A stretch of DNA of 64,000 nt from positions 342,570-406,569 of the forward strand of contig NZ_JBNLIA010000003.1 of the NCBI RefSeq assembly GCF_050122995.1, given 5' to 3'. The notes beneath the pieces were generated by a model. It was given only the letters and a program-made list of their open reading frames with translations. It was not told the DNA's origin and ran no database searches. The stretch is from Haloparvum alkalitolerans (GTDB lineage: Archaea; Halobacteriota; Halobacteria; Halobacteriales; Haloferacaceae). Position 1 is the stretch's first letter. Each line of letters starts with the position of its first letter. This document shows positions 24,346-33,344 of the stretch, one piece after another. The translations under genes were made by a program, and so were the position numbers.

Positions 24346-25355
24346 TCACCCCCCTCGAAGCTGATCCGGGGGTCGAGATAGGTGTACGCGATGTCCGTCA
24401 GCAGCCGCATCACGACGATGAGCACGCCCAGGATGAAGAAGACCGCCTGCGCGGTCGGGTAGTCGCGGCGGAGCACGGTGTCGACGATGAGCGCGCCCAT
24501 CCCGGGCCACGAGAAGACGTACTCGATGATCACCGCGCCGTCGATGATGAACGCGACGCCCACGATGGCCTGCGTCGCCACCGGGATCAGCGCGTTGCGG
24601 GCAGCGTGTTTGATCATTACCGTGCGCTCCGAGAGCCCCTTCGCCTTCGCGAGGTAGACGTAGTCGGAGTCGACGACCGTGTTCATCTGCGTCCGCATCA
24701 CGAGCATCGCCCCCACCCATCCGACGGAGATGATGCTGAAGAGCGGCAGGGCGATGTGGTGGAGCACGTCCACGATGGCGCGCCACCACGTCCACTGCTC
24801 GAACGGCGCAAGCAGGGAGGGATCGTCGGGGTACTGCGACATCATGTAGGAGCTGGGCAGCCAGCCGAGCTCGTAGTTGAACAGCCAGATGAGCAGCCAC
24901 GCGATCCAGAAGGCGGGCATGGAGTACGCGACGAGCCCGGCCGCGAAGACCGACTTGTCACGCTTGGTGCCGCGCCACCAGCCGAGGTACATCCCCACCA
25001 GCGGGCCGATGATGTACCCGAAGATGAACGACGCCCCGAAGAGAACGAGCGTCCGCGGGAGCCGCCGCTCGATGAGCGACCACACCTCGGTCCCGTAGGT
25101 GGGCGACCAGCCGAACTGGCCGGTCTGGTAGTTCACCATGAACGAGAGGTACTGTCGCCACAACGGTTCGTTCAGGTCGTACTGTTCGATTATCGCCTGC
25201 CGTGCTTCGCGCGGCATATCCGGCGACACCAGCGCGTCCGCGAACGTCCCCGGCATGAGCCGCAACAGCAGGAAGGCAAGCGTCATGATCCCGAGAATAA
25301 CGAAGTACGAGACGACCAATCGATACGCGAGGTATCGGAGACTAATTCTGGCCAT
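24342..25355 (-). CDS. oppB: Oligopeptide ABC transporter permease (OppB type)
   Basis: The 337-residue permease starts MARISLRYLAYRLV at 25355; longer in-frame starts run toward oppA and are not hydrophobic. First helix IYVxx-like VVSYFVILGIMTLAFLLLRL, then LMPGTFADALV, and the EAA loop KAKGLSERTVMIKHAARNALIP. These are hallmarks of the OppB half of peptide importers. A 113-bp gap separates it from oppA. Confidence 0.94.
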   Translation of the reverse strand: MARISLRYLAYRLVVSYFVILGIMTLAFLLLRLMPGTFADALVSPDMPREARQAIIEQYDLNEPLWRQYLSFMVNYQTGQFGWSPTYGTEVWSLIERRLPRTLVLFGASFIFGYIIGPLVGMYLGWWRGTKRDKSVFAAGLVAYSMPAFWIAWLLIWLFNYELGWLPSSYMMSQYPDDPSLLAPFEQWTWWRAIVDVLHHIALPLFSIISVGWVGAMLVMRTQMNTVVDSDYVYLAKAKGLSERTVMIKHAARNALIPVATQAIVGVAFIIDGAVIIEYVFSWPGMGALIVDTVLRRDYPTAQAVFFILGVLIVVMRLLTDIAYTYLDPRISFEGGE

Positions 25356-25468
25356 TTGGGTCTGTGTAGGGTGTTGCTTGTGGTTATTTGTGTGAGGGTT
25401 AAGTTTTGCTCTTCTCCGTCCGAGGCGTTCCGGCGCGGAAAAGTGAAAACTCGGACAGGGACGGCGGG

Positions 25469-27532
25469 TTACTCGGCCTGGTGGATCTGCGAGAACTGGA
25501 CGCTCACGTACGAGTCGCCCGGGCTCGGGATCCCCGAAACGTAGCCCTCGAAGTCGGCCTCGTTGACCGGCCACTGCGGGATCTCGTGGCTGTTGATCTG
25601 CGAGGGCGCGTCCAGATAGATCTTCTCGACGACCTGTCGCGCGACCGAGTTGCGCTCCTCCGTGTCCATCGTCTGGAGCGCCTCGTCGATGAGGTCGTCC
25701 GCGCCCGGCAGGCCCTCAGTGCCGTAGCCCATCGCGTTGTTGGCGTCGGTTTCGCCGATCTCGTCCGGGCTGTGCGCCTGACTGCTGTGGAACAGCGCCT
25801 CGAGCGACGGCGCCGCGAACGGCGAGAGGTTGGTCCACGACATCGGGAACGCGCCGAAGTTGACGTTCGTGTACACCTCGGTGAGCATGGTGTTGAACGT
25901 CATCACGTTTCGCTCCACCGGGATGCCGAGGGCCTTCAGCTTGCTCACCCAATCCTCGAGCATCTGCGTGCCGAGCGGCGAGTCCTGCGGCGGGTACATC
26001 AGGATCTGAAGCGGCTGGCCGTTGATCTCGGTGATCGTCTCGCCGTTGACCCGGATCTCCTCCTCGACGCCCGGCTCGTCGGCGAGGATGTCGGACTCGA
26101 CCGAGCCCCACGTGTACTCGTGACGGGCCTCCATGTCGTCCGTCGTGACGCCCGTCATCGAACCGGGGTAGTCGCGGCCGGGGATGACCTGATTGTCCCC
26201 CTCGGCAGCCTCACCCGTGATCGGGACGCCGCCGCGGAGGAAGTCCTTGATCGCGGCGTAGTCGGGGACGCCGGGCTGGTCCTCGAGGAAGTCGAACGCC
26301 TTCGAAGCCGGGTGCTCGTTGATCTCCGCGTCGATCTCCGTCTCGGGACGGACTGCGGTGTACCCCGGCGGCATCGTGAACGCACCGCGCTGGACCGTCC
26401 CGCGGTTCAGCTGGTCGATCCAGTAGATATGGTCGTACACCAGCCCGACGGCCTGCCGGAAGATCGTGTCGTCGAACGGCGTCGTCCGCATCTCGAAGGA
26501 GTAGTGCGCGTAACCGGTGTCGGAGCCGGTGACGATGCGGGCCCCCTCCTTCTCCTCGACGTCCGGAATGTTCGCCGGCAGCACCGAGCCGTACAGCGCG
26601 TCGATGGCGTCCTCGGAGATGAACGCCTGCTGGAGCGCGTCGGAGGAGCCGTAGATGTTGAAGCGGACGTTGTCGAGGAACGGACCGCCCGCGCGGAGGT
26701 TCTCGTGCTCCTGGTACCACTCGAGGTCGTTGAGCGTGTAGTCGTCGCGGTACTCGATCTCGACGGACGTGTCGGGCTCGTAGCGGGTGAGCCGCCCCGG
26801 ACCGAGACCGACCGGACCGAGGTACTCCTGGCCGTCGACCTCGTAGGTGTTCTCCTGCGGCTGGTACTCGGTGAAGTTCTCCGGGGAGACGTCGCTCCAG
26901 CGGTGCTCGGGGAGGAGCGGGAGCTGGAGCTGCTGGCTGTCGTAGGTCCCGACCGGGTTCGCGAGCTTGAGGTGGACGTCCCAGTCGTTGTCCGCCTCCT
27001 CGACGGTCTCGACGGGCGCGATCGTCGAGGCGTAGCGGCCGGGGTTCGCCTCCATGATGAAGTTGTACGTGAAGAGCACGTCGTCGACGGTGAACTCCTC
27101 ACCGTCGCTCCAGGTGATCCCTTCCCGGATGTTGAAGTAGACGTCCGGCTCGCCGCTGTCGACGTTCTCCACCGTCCAGTCGGTGTACGCGCTCGGGTGG
27201 ACGTCGAACGTGACGGGGTCGAGCGCCGTCCCGTAGCCCATGATCTCGCTGAGCACGGTCCACGAGTACGAGGAGGACGTCGCCATCGGGTTGACGCCCT
27301 CCGGCGGGTTGCTCATCCCGAAGCGGAAGGAGCCGCCCTCCGGGACGTCCCCTTCGCCGACCTCCTCGGGCGTGGACTCGGTTATCTCCTCGGTCCCCTG
27401 CGGTTCGGTTTCGGTCCCTTCCCCGCCTTCGTCGCCGGTACACCCGGCGAGCGAGACGGCGACCGCGCCGGCGCCGGCCTTGAGGAACGGACGTCGCTTG
27501 CTACTGGTGGCAGTGGTGTCATCGTCTGACAT
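25469..27532 (-). CDS. oppA: Peptide ABC transporter substrate-binding lipoprotein
   Basis: The 687-residue protein has a Tat-type signal (SSKRRPFLKAGAGAVAVSLAGC) with lipobox Cys near residue 31, then an acidic linker and a family-5 extracellular solute-binding domain (SDGEEFTVDDVLFTYNFI, the SBP_bac_5 core). It would sit outside the membrane and deliver di- or oligopeptides, or other ligands such as nickel or sugars in some relatives. It is the first gene of the opp operon. A TATA-like ACTTAG on the minus strand near 27562-27568 lies about 30 nt before the ATG. Confidence 0.93.
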   Translation of the reverse strand: MSDDDTTATSSKRRPFLKAGAGAVAVSLAGCTGDEGGEGTETEPQGTEEITESTPEEVGEGDVPEGGSFRFGMSNPPEGVNPMATSSSYSWTVLSEIMGYGTALDPVTFDVHPSAYTDWTVENVDSGEPDVYFNIREGITWSDGEEFTVDDVLFTYNFIMEANPGRYASTIAPVETVEEADNDWDVHLKLANPVGTYDSQQLQLPLLPEHRWSDVSPENFTEYQPQENTYEVDGQEYLGPVGLGPGRLTRYEPDTSVEIEYRDDYTLNDLEWYQEHENLRAGGPFLDNVRFNIYGSSDALQQAFISEDAIDALYGSVLPANIPDVEEKEGARIVTGSDTGYAHYSFEMRTTPFDDTIFRQAVGLVYDHIYWIDQLNRGTVQRGAFTMPPGYTAVRPETEIDAEINEHPASKAFDFLEDQPGVPDYAAIKDFLRGGVPITGEAAEGDNQVIPGRDYPGSMTGVTTDDMEARHEYTWGSVESDILADEPGVEEEIRVNGETITEINGQPLQILMYPPQDSPLGTQMLEDWVSKLKALGIPVERNVMTFNTMLTEVYTNVNFGAFPMSWTNLSPFAAPSLEALFHSSQAHSPDEIGETDANNAMGYGTEGLPGADDLIDEALQTMDTEERNSVARQVVEKIYLDAPSQINSHEIPQWPVNEADFEGYVSGIPSPGDSYVSVQFSQIHQAE

Positions 27533-27659
27533 GCCTTGCCTTTCGCTGTAATTCTGGAACTAAGTACCTTTCGATGATACCCCGGACCCGGGATTGTTTC
27601 TTTTCGGTTGTTTTTGAATAAAGACGTGTGAACTGCCGGATCGTCACCGAATTCGCCGA

Positions 27660-27947
27660 TTAGCTGTCGAATGCTTCCTCGCTGTTTCTCGCGCGCACGC
27701 CGAAGTAGAGCGCGAACGCCAGCCCGGTGACGAGGAGGCTCGCGTACAACTGCGGCGTCATCGCTCCTTCCGGACCGTTCTGATGAGTCCAGACGACCCC
27801 GAGCCCGGCCCAGCCCGCTGCGGCCGCGAAACTGATGGTCAACAGCCACGCGGCGAGGGTACCGTTCCCCCGGCGCGAGACGACCATCGAGACCGTCATG
27901 AGTACTACGACGATCACCGCGAGTACCCCTCGAGTCGTCATGTCCAT
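27660..27947 (-). CDS. Small three-helix membrane protein
   Basis: The start MDMTTRG is preferred over an upstream in-frame ATG because the first helix then begins directly (residues 7-22, GVLAVIVVVLMTVSMVV). Two further helices follow (about 31-52 and 63-84). About 95 residues. It stands between oppA and another small membrane gene. No family recognised. Confidence 0.6.
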   Translation of the reverse strand: MDMTTRGVLAVIVVVLMTVSMVVSRRGNGTLAAWLLTISFAAAAGWAGLGVVWTHQNGPEGAMTPQLYASLLVTGLAFALYFGVRARNSEEAFDS

Positions 27948-27993
27948 AGCCGAGACTCGAGGTGCGCGACGCAAAAACCGTCGGATCGAACCG

Positions 27994-28203
27994 TCACTCC
28001 GGGTCCCAGACCGCCGGTGCGACGCCGAGCAGCCGAGTCACCGTCGGGTATCCCAACGCGACGACGACCACGAGAAGCACCGACTCGAGGAAGCTCGGAT
28101 CGCCGTGCACGCTTCGCACGACCGCCAACAGGCCGTACATGACGACGAACATGACGGCCCAGTGCGGAGCGAGCTGTCGGACCTTCTCCGAGGTCGAAAC
28201 CAT
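27994..28203 (-). CDS. Small two-helix membrane protein
   Basis: About 69 residues from MVSTSEKVRQL, with hydrophobic segments near residues 14-31 and 40-58. An in-frame ATG 24 bases upstream exists, but the shorter form fits the membrane pattern. Same strand as the neighbours, 46 bp from the next gene. Function unknown. Confidence 0.55.
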   Translation of the reverse strand: MVSTSEKVRQLAPHWAVMFVVMYGLLAVVRSVHGDPSFLESVLLVVVVALGYPTVTRLLGVAPAVWDPE

Positions 28204-28261
28204 ACGGTCCCGTAGTCCGGAGACCAAATGGGACTGTCGGTCGAGAAAACGGACCGGGCGC

Positions 28262-29107
28262 TCAGTAGCGCGACGGAACGAACGCCAGGCCGACCAGCAG
28301 CAGCGACGCGACGCCGTTGGCGATGATCACGCGCCAGAGCGCGTCCGTGGTCTCACCGAACTCGCTGATCTCCGCGAGCTGCGCTTGGTACGCCGCCTGA
28401 TCGCTCGTGAGGACGACCTCTTCACCGGAGGTGAAGTAGGCCAGATACGTGGTGTCGCCAACCGTCACGTTCTCCTCGTGCCCGAAGCCGGCCGACCGCG
28501 TCACCGTCGCCTCCCAGGTCAGCGTCGCGGCGTCCGCGGAAACCGCATCGACCGTCGCCTCGTGACCGTCGTACTCGAGCGTGTCGCCCGTCGCGAACTC
28601 ACGTTCCTCGGGGTCCGGGAAGTACTCGTCCGCGGGAACCAGCGTGGCCTCACCGTCCTCCTCGACGATGACGTACTCCTCCCCGTCGCGCTGGACCGTC
28701 TCGTTGTCGGCGTCCTCGTCCGACTCCAAGATCGCCTGCCGGTCGATCTCCTCGCGGAGCGTGAACGTGTCGGGGTCGTCCCCCTCGATGACCACAGTCC
28801 ACTCCGCGCCGTCGTACGTCACCGTGCTGCCGTTCGCCCAGTCCGCGGACTGGTCCGCCGTCTCGTTCCACTCGATCGTTCCGGAGTACGACACGGTTAC
28901 CGCGCCGTGGTCCTCCTCCTCGCTCCGGGACACTTCCGTTACTGTGTAGGTCACGCCGTTCTCCTCAAACTGCTCCCCCGCTGAGAGCCGATGGTCGGGG
29001 TCCTCGAAGGACACCTCCGGCGCGTCCGCGGTGGCGACGAGAGCACCCGCTGCGGCGCCGACGAGAACGAAGAGCGCGACGTAGACGGCTACAGCGCGTC
29101 GTTGCAT
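28262..29107 (-). CDS. Membrane-anchored extracellular protein
   Basis: The 281-residue protein has an N-terminal hydrophobic segment (AVAVYVALFVLVGAAAGALV), a large acidic beta-rich outside domain, and a C-terminal helix (IIANGVASLLLVGLAFV) ending in PSRY. The domain has repeated strand units such as YTVTEVSRSEEEDHGAVTVSYSG and EYVIVEEDGEATLVP. A TATA box 24-33 nt before the ATG at 29107 fixes this start over the longer upstream frame. It is the last core-chromosome gene before the island border. Function unknown. Confidence 0.75.
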   Translation of the reverse strand: MQRRAVAVYVALFVLVGAAAGALVATADAPEVSFEDPDHRLSAGEQFEENGVTYTVTEVSRSEEEDHGAVTVSYSGTIEWNETADQSADWANGSTVTYDGAEWTVVIEGDDPDTFTLREEIDRQAILESDEDADNETVQRDGEEYVIVEEDGEATLVPADEYFPDPEEREFATGDTLEYDGHEATVDAVSADAATLTWEATVTRSAGFGHEENVTVGDTTYLAYFTSGEEVVLTSDQAAYQAQLAEISEFGETTDALWRVIIANGVASLLLVGLAFVPSRY

Positions 29108-29130
29108 GATTCGAGCATGGGCCACCCCGC

Positions 29131-29140
29131 GTATAACAAT
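29131..29140 (-). promoter_or_regulatory. TATA box of the 28262-29107 gene
   Basis: The minus strand reads ATTGTTATAC centred about 28 nt before the ATG at 29107, as expected for a leaderless haloarchaeal transcript. Confidence 0.55.
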
Positions 29141-29212
29141 TACTTTCCCTCCCCGGTTTTGGGAACCCCCGTTCGGGCACGCATCGACCGCGCAGAACAC
29201 GACCGAAAACGA

Positions 29213-29226
29213 AAGCCAAGGGCCGG
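29213..29226. repeat. Left attachment site (copy of tRNA-Cys 3' end)
   Basis: AAGCCAAGGGCCGG is identical to 63413-63426, which covers the 3' end of tRNA-Cys. Flanking bases differ at once on both sides, so the core of exchange lies within these 14 bp. Confidence 0.85.
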
Positions 29227-29276
29227 CTATGTGGCTAAGGGTTAAAGCCCAAGAATATAAAATTGATAAATAGAGC

Positions 29277-30569
29277 ATGTCCACCCGGTCGCGAATTGAG
29301 AACCTGAGAACCCGCATCAAGACGCGGTCAAGTCTCTCTGACGATGAACCAGAGGAGGAAGACGCACCGACAATAGCAGAGGATGACGCAAACAAGCTTC
29401 TGGAATTCTCCAAACAGCTCGACCTCCTGAATTCCGAGTACAGCGACTACCGTCACGAGAAGTTGCTGCGGCACTGCACTATAATGGCCGAGCAGATCGG
29501 CGGAGTCGCCGATGCTCTAGAAAGCCGCGAAGATGCTGAGCGTGTCGTAGCGTGGATCAACACTGAAAGGAATACGGAAGATTACAGCGAAGAGACCAAC
29601 CAGGACTACCGAATCGCTCTTCGTATCTTCGGAAAGAGGACTCTGAAGCTTGACGAGGTCCCCGACACACTAGCGTGGATTCCGACCGGGACCAGCAACA
29701 GCTACGACCCGGTGCCCAGCAGAGCGGACATGCTGGAGTGGGAAGAGGCGGTGAAGATGTCTGAGGAGGGCGCACTAAACTCACGGGATGCAGCACTGTT
29801 TCCTGTCGCCCACGAACTCGGACCAAGAGGAGAAGAAATGCACGAGGTCAAGATGCGACAGGTGCAGGATGCCGATCACGGACTGCAAATCCACCTCGAT
29901 GGCAAGCAAGGTGAACACTCGGTAACGCTGATCAACAGCGTTCCATACCTCCAACAATGGCTCTCTGACCATCCTGCCCCAGATGACCCCTCGGCGTATC
30001 TCTGGTGTAAAATCGACGACCCGCATGACAACGCATCCTATCATTCGTTCCTTGGTAGGTTCAAAGACTGCGGTAGACGAGCTGAAATCGACAAGCCGGT
30101 AACGCCGACAAACTTCCGAAAGTCGAACACCTACTGGCTCGCCAAGCAGGGGGCAAAAGAATCAATCATTAACCAACGTCAGGGGCGGAAACAGACCTCA
30201 GACCACGCGCGCCGCTATCTGGCGAAGTTCGGCCCAGAAAACGAGAACAACATGTATGCCGAACTCCAAGGCATGGAGGTCGAGACAGAGAAAACCGAAG
30301 ACCGAACTCCACTCACCTGCCCGCGCTGTGGAAAAGAGACACCTCGCAACGAGTCATTCTGTGTCTGGTGCCACCAAGCGATGGAGCCCGAAGCAGTCGA
30401 CGAACTGGAAGCCGAAGAGAAGGAACATCGGCGTAAGCTCCTGAAAGTCGCAAAAGAGAACCCTGAGCTACTGGATACGTTAGAAGAACTGGAACCGTTG
30501 ATCAGTTCGCTGGGTGGGGATGCAGACGTGATCAGTGCCGCAAAGGAGTTCACTGAAGCGACTGAGTAG
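29277..30569 (+). CDS. Tyrosine site-specific recombinase (island integrase) with zinc ribbon
   Basis: The 430-residue protein has a tyrosine-recombinase catalytic domain in the centre: Arg184 in ELGPRGEEMHEVK, Arg281 in TPTNFRKSNTYWLAKQG and the likely nucleophile Tyr314 in HARRYLAKFG. The usual box II His is replaced by Asn279. A four-Cys zinc ribbon follows (CPRCGKETPRNESFCVWCH, about residues 342-360), then an acidic helical tail. This layout occurs in haloarchaeal plasmid and virus integrases. A TATA-like AATATAAAA at about 29252-29261 lies just before the ATG. Its place beside the left att site makes it the probable enzyme of integration at tRNA-Cys. Confidence 0.88.
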   Translation: MSTRSRIENLRTRIKTRSSLSDDEPEEEDAPTIAEDDANKLLEFSKQLDLLNSEYSDYRHEKLLRHCTIMAEQIGGVADALESREDAERVVAWINTERNTEDYSEETNQDYRIALRIFGKRTLKLDEVPDTLAWIPTGTSNSYDPVPSRADMLEWEEAVKMSEEGALNSRDAALFPVAHELGPRGEEMHEVKMRQVQDADHGLQIHLDGKQGEHSVTLINSVPYLQQWLSDHPAPDDPSAYLWCKIDDPHDNASYHSFLGRFKDCGRRAEIDKPVTPTNFRKSNTYWLAKQGAKESIINQRQGRKQTSDHARRYLAKFGPENENNMYAELQGMEVETEKTEDRTPLTCPRCGKETPRNESFCVWCHQAMEPEAVDELEAEEKEHRRKLLKVAKENPELLDTLEELEPLISSLGGDADVISAAKEFTEATE

Positions 30570-30903
30570 TAGAACTACCAGCAATTGCTCTTGCAATAGG
30601 GGCGTTTTATGTGGCGTTGTTGAAACCCTGGGTAGAAGACAGGTTTCAGAGGTAGTGCTGAATACAGCACATGATCGAGAAATGGGATGGCAATGGGTCA
30701 CGTGAAACCCGTGACTGGCGGATGCTGTATACGCCGTACGGGTACTGTTCCACAATCGGATCGCACACGTCGGGGAATGACTCGGACACCACCTTGCTTC
30801 AGGCTCAGACCGGTGTCACCCTCGCCGAGGAAGCGATACACTTCGTACTGCGGATTACTGAGGTGGCTGAGGGACAGGGCATGCAACTGGACCGGTGGGT
30901 TGT
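30570..30903. other. Non-coding stretch after the integrase gene
   Basis: No convincing gene is seen in these 334 bp. It holds an imperfect hairpin (TGAAACC at 30621 pairing with GGTTTCA ending at 30648) and a perfect small hairpin GTGCTGAATACAGCAC at about 30655-30670. The first could end the integrase transcript; the pair may instead be the scar of an insertion sequence, but no transposase fragment is recognisable. Confidence 0.4.
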
Positions 30904-31302
30904 TTAACTCCCCTCGTCCTGCTGGTTCTCGCGGTGGGCTTGGAGGATGTCCTCGAGCGTGACGTCGTCGTGCTCTTCGACGCGATCCTCGACCCGGATG
31001 AGAACCTCCCGAGGGATCTCCACACCCGCCTCGTCACCGAATGTCTCCCTGGTCAAGGCGCTTTTCACGGTCTCGGCGCTTCGACTGATCTCTTCACCGA
31101 CCTGGTTCGCGGCCTGAGTGAACCGGTCCTGTGGCGTCCGCTCGGTCCGGAGCATGAACGCTCGGGCCATCTTCGCCCATTTCTCGCCGCGTTTCTCAGT
31201 CTTGTCCCAGTAGTAGTCGTCCGGGATGACCTCGTCGAGGAGGTCGGGGATGATTTCGTGCTCGTCGTAGTCGCGCGTGGGCCGGAACTGTCCTAATCCC
31301 AT
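30904..31302 (-). CDS. Small hydrophilic protein, unknown function
   Basis: The 132-residue product is charged and mostly helical, with an N-terminal aromatic stretch (DDYYWDKTEKRGEKWAKMARAF) and no membrane segment. Its promoter region (31303-31448) contains repeated CTAGGAC words that could be operators. It is transcribed toward the integrase. A regulatory role in the island is possible but only by position. Confidence 0.6.
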   Translation of the reverse strand: MGLGQFRPTRDYDEHEIIPDLLDEVIPDDYYWDKTEKRGEKWAKMARAFMLRTERTPQDRFTQAANQVGEEISRSAETVKSALTRETFGDEAGVEIPREVLIRVEDRVEEHDDVTLEDILQAHRENQQDEGS

Positions 31303-31361
31303 ATTCGGTGTGTGGGGCGTGTGGGTATTAGTGCCAACGGAAATAAGGGTTATTTCTAGCG

Positions 31362-31395
31362 TTAGGACGTCTAGGACGGCAGTATGGACTAGGAC
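31362..31395. repeat. Three (C/T)TAGGAC repeats upstream of the 30904-31302 gene
   Basis: TTAGGAC at 31362-31368, CTAGGAC at 31371-31377 and CTAGGAC at 31389-31395 are spaced 9 and 18 bp apart. More TAGGA-like words follow near 31426 and, inverted, near 31440. Regular spacing suggests a multi-site operator. Confidence 0.4.
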
Positions 31396-31448
31396 AAAGT
31401 ATGATCATTCTTTTTGCTCAGTTTTCTAGGAGCAGTGCCTAGTCTGGA

Positions 31449-31958
31449 TCATGAGAGGTATTCGAATATCTGGAGAAAGCGAAAGGCGAGATCGTTCGTC
31501 TGTGCGTTCTTTGAGGAAGCGAGGTCTTGGAGGTCCTGAATCCTCTCGGCATAGTCGTCATTCATCACCAGTTCCAGTTCGTAGCCGGTTTCGTCCTCAA
31601 ACTCGTCGGCCAGTTCTGAGAGCGGAGTTACCAGTCCTTTCGGCGTGTTCAGACTCCAGAGCTGGAAGGTGAACGTCTCGGCGGTGTCGTATTCGGTGGT
31701 CACCAGCTTCTCGGCCCGTTTGAATTTCCGATCTAGGCGGTCACGGTTCTCCTTGTAGGAGCCGTAGCCCATTCCACCGAGGTGGGTCACGACCTCGCAG
31801 GCGTAGATTTCCTGCTCGCCATCTAAGTTGACGCCGACCACGTCAACCTCCGTCTGAGTGTCAAGGGCAGTCTTCTGGTAGGTGACGAAGTCGCAGTCTC
31901 CGATATATTTGTGATGGGCTCCGACCAGCATTTCTCCGGCTTTCGCCTGTGTTGACAT
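31449..31958 (-). CDS. PD-(D/E)XK-like nuclease-fold protein
   Basis: The start MSTQAKAGEML at 31958 is chosen over an upstream ATG because the earlier part reads poorly as a folded protein. The 169-residue product has Glu in AGEMLVGAHHKY, the strand TEVDVVGVN with an Asp, and IYACEVVTHLGG with a Glu, in the order of the restriction-endonuclease-like fold. The usual Lys of (D/E)xK is Val here, although Lys and Arg residues follow in RKFKRAEKLV. It may be a resolvase- or restriction-type enzyme or an inactive relative. Confidence 0.55.
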   Translation of the reverse strand: MSTQAKAGEMLVGAHHKYIGDCDFVTYQKTALDTQTEVDVVGVNLDGEQEIYACEVVTHLGGMGYGSYKENRDRLDRKFKRAEKLVTTEYDTAETFTFQLWSLNTPKGLVTPLSELADEFEDETGYELELVMNDDYAERIQDLQDLASSKNAQTNDLAFRFLQIFEYLS

Positions 31959-32150
31959 GGCCGAGCGTTCTCTGGGGTCCGAAATAAAGCGTCCGTCCAC
32001 GGGGGTCATGGTCCGAACCCTCGGAGCCAGCGTTGGTTCTGGATTCTTCGGCAGCACGGTGAGGGTGCCCAGCCTTGTGGTCGTTTTGGTCCTTGCGGCC
32101 CTGAAACTGTGGCCGTTCAGGTAGTCAGCCTTTTTCTCGGCGGGCTTTGA

Positions 32151-32999
32151 ATGGGCAGTATGATCCCGCCTAATGAACTTGCTCTAAAGGTGACCGGAGA
32201 ATGGACTGAAGAGAGGCTGGACCCGGAGTCAGAAGTCACACCGAGAAATCCTCGCGCATACGCCCAGTTCAAGTCGGCGACAGTGTACTCTAAGGGTGAC
32301 GTGGCATCGGTTGAAGAGGATGTTAAGATGCCAGGGGAGACCGAGATGAACGCCTTGGCAAGTTCGATGAAAGACAGTGCATTCAACGACGGCCGGTTCG
32401 TCACCAAGACCACTATCCACCGCGTGTACCGGGAGATTACAGACCTCGTTGAGAGCTACGAGGATTTAACCCAGAATATGACGGCCCAGTTGATCATCGA
32501 GGAACACGATCTCGAACAAGAATGCGAAGAGTTCCCGATGGAGGTGGATCCAGATCATCTCAAAGCATCGATCCGCGGGTTTTTCCAGATGAGTGTACCG
32601 CAGGCGTACGCCGAAGCCTACTTTGAGATTCAGCTCGCGAACCGGGTGCTGCCGTTCCTCACCTTGGCCCAGGTCGTGATCGAGGATTACTCAGTGAGTT
32701 TGCTCCACGACAAGATCATTGACGAGGACTACCGGGGTTCGAATACGACGAAAAGAAAACTCGAGAGGAAGCTGTCTCAGCCGGGGCGTGAGATGCTCCT
32801 TCAACGTACAGGGCTGGTGTCGGGGGACCTCAGGAGCGATATGCAGGATGTCCGGCAAACACGGAACGATTTGGTCCACAATCTTCGTGAAACGGATTAT
32901 TTCGAGGAAGTGGTCGAGGCGGCTGAGGCGGTTGAGACGTGTGCAGAGGTTATCGAGGAGTTCGAGGAGCGGTACGACGAAGGTAGTTTCTCCTGGTGA
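32151..32999 (+). CDS. Helical protein with HEPN-type RxxxxH motif
   Basis: The 282-residue protein is largely helical. Near the C-terminus it has QTRNDLVHNLRE, where Arg238 and His243 form the Rx4H pattern followed by a polar residue that defines HEPN ribonuclease domains of toxins and defence proteins. The N-terminal half is a separate region with no recognised motif. ATGs at 32151 and 32160 are both possible starts. It stands alone on the plus strand. A toxin or RNase role is an inference from a short motif. Confidence 0.55.
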   Translation: MGSMIPPNELALKVTGEWTEERLDPESEVTPRNPRAYAQFKSATVYSKGDVASVEEDVKMPGETEMNALASSMKDSAFNDGRFVTKTTIHRVYREITDLVESYEDLTQNMTAQLIIEEHDLEQECEEFPMEVDPDHLKASIRGFFQMSVPQAYAEAYFEIQLANRVLPFLTLAQVVIEDYSVSLLHDKIIDEDYRGSNTTKRKLERKLSQPGREMLLQRTGLVSGDLRSDMQDVRQTRNDLVHNLRETDYFEEVVEAAEAVETCAEVIEEFEERYDEGSFSW

Positions 33000-33143
33000 G
33001 ACCGCATACACTTCTGTATCGGTCACGGTGCTTGTATCAATTACTGGGAGTTCAATTAACCCGTTTTATGTAGAATTTTCCCATCATAACATCTTATTGA
33101 GACCCAGTTGCAATCGGCAGAACGCTATTAGAAGAGAGGCGGA

Positions 33144-33344
33144 CTACTGATCGAGTGATTCACGAAGCTGATCGAGGCGGTTGATGTCTTTCTCGACGAC
33201 TGCTTCAGGAGGCTCTTCGCCGTACTTAACGAGAGCAGCCAAGCAGAGTGCTCGAACGAACTCGTCGTTGCTGTGTTTGATGACTCGAACAAGTGACTCC
33301 TTGTTTTGGCGGACGTAGACATCAGGATCGGTAGATTCACTCAT
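33144..33344 (-). CDS. Small protein paired with the downstream-facing recombinase
   Basis: About 66 residues (MSESTDPDVYVRQNKESLV), acidic and helical. Its start overlaps the 3' end of the recombinase gene at 33337-34434 by eight bases, so it is translated from the same message. I recall small proteins of this kind after XerC/D-like recombinases in haloarchaea; they may help control recombination. Confidence 0.6.
   Translation of the reverse strand: MSESTDPDVYVRQNKESLVRVIKHSNDEFVRALCLAALVKYGEEPPEAVVEKDINRLDQLRESLDQ

Noticed and set aside
30671..30962. Small plus-strand genes after the integrase
   Set aside because: Composition is not haloarchaeal-like, there is no promoter, and two frames overlap one another across a hairpin region.
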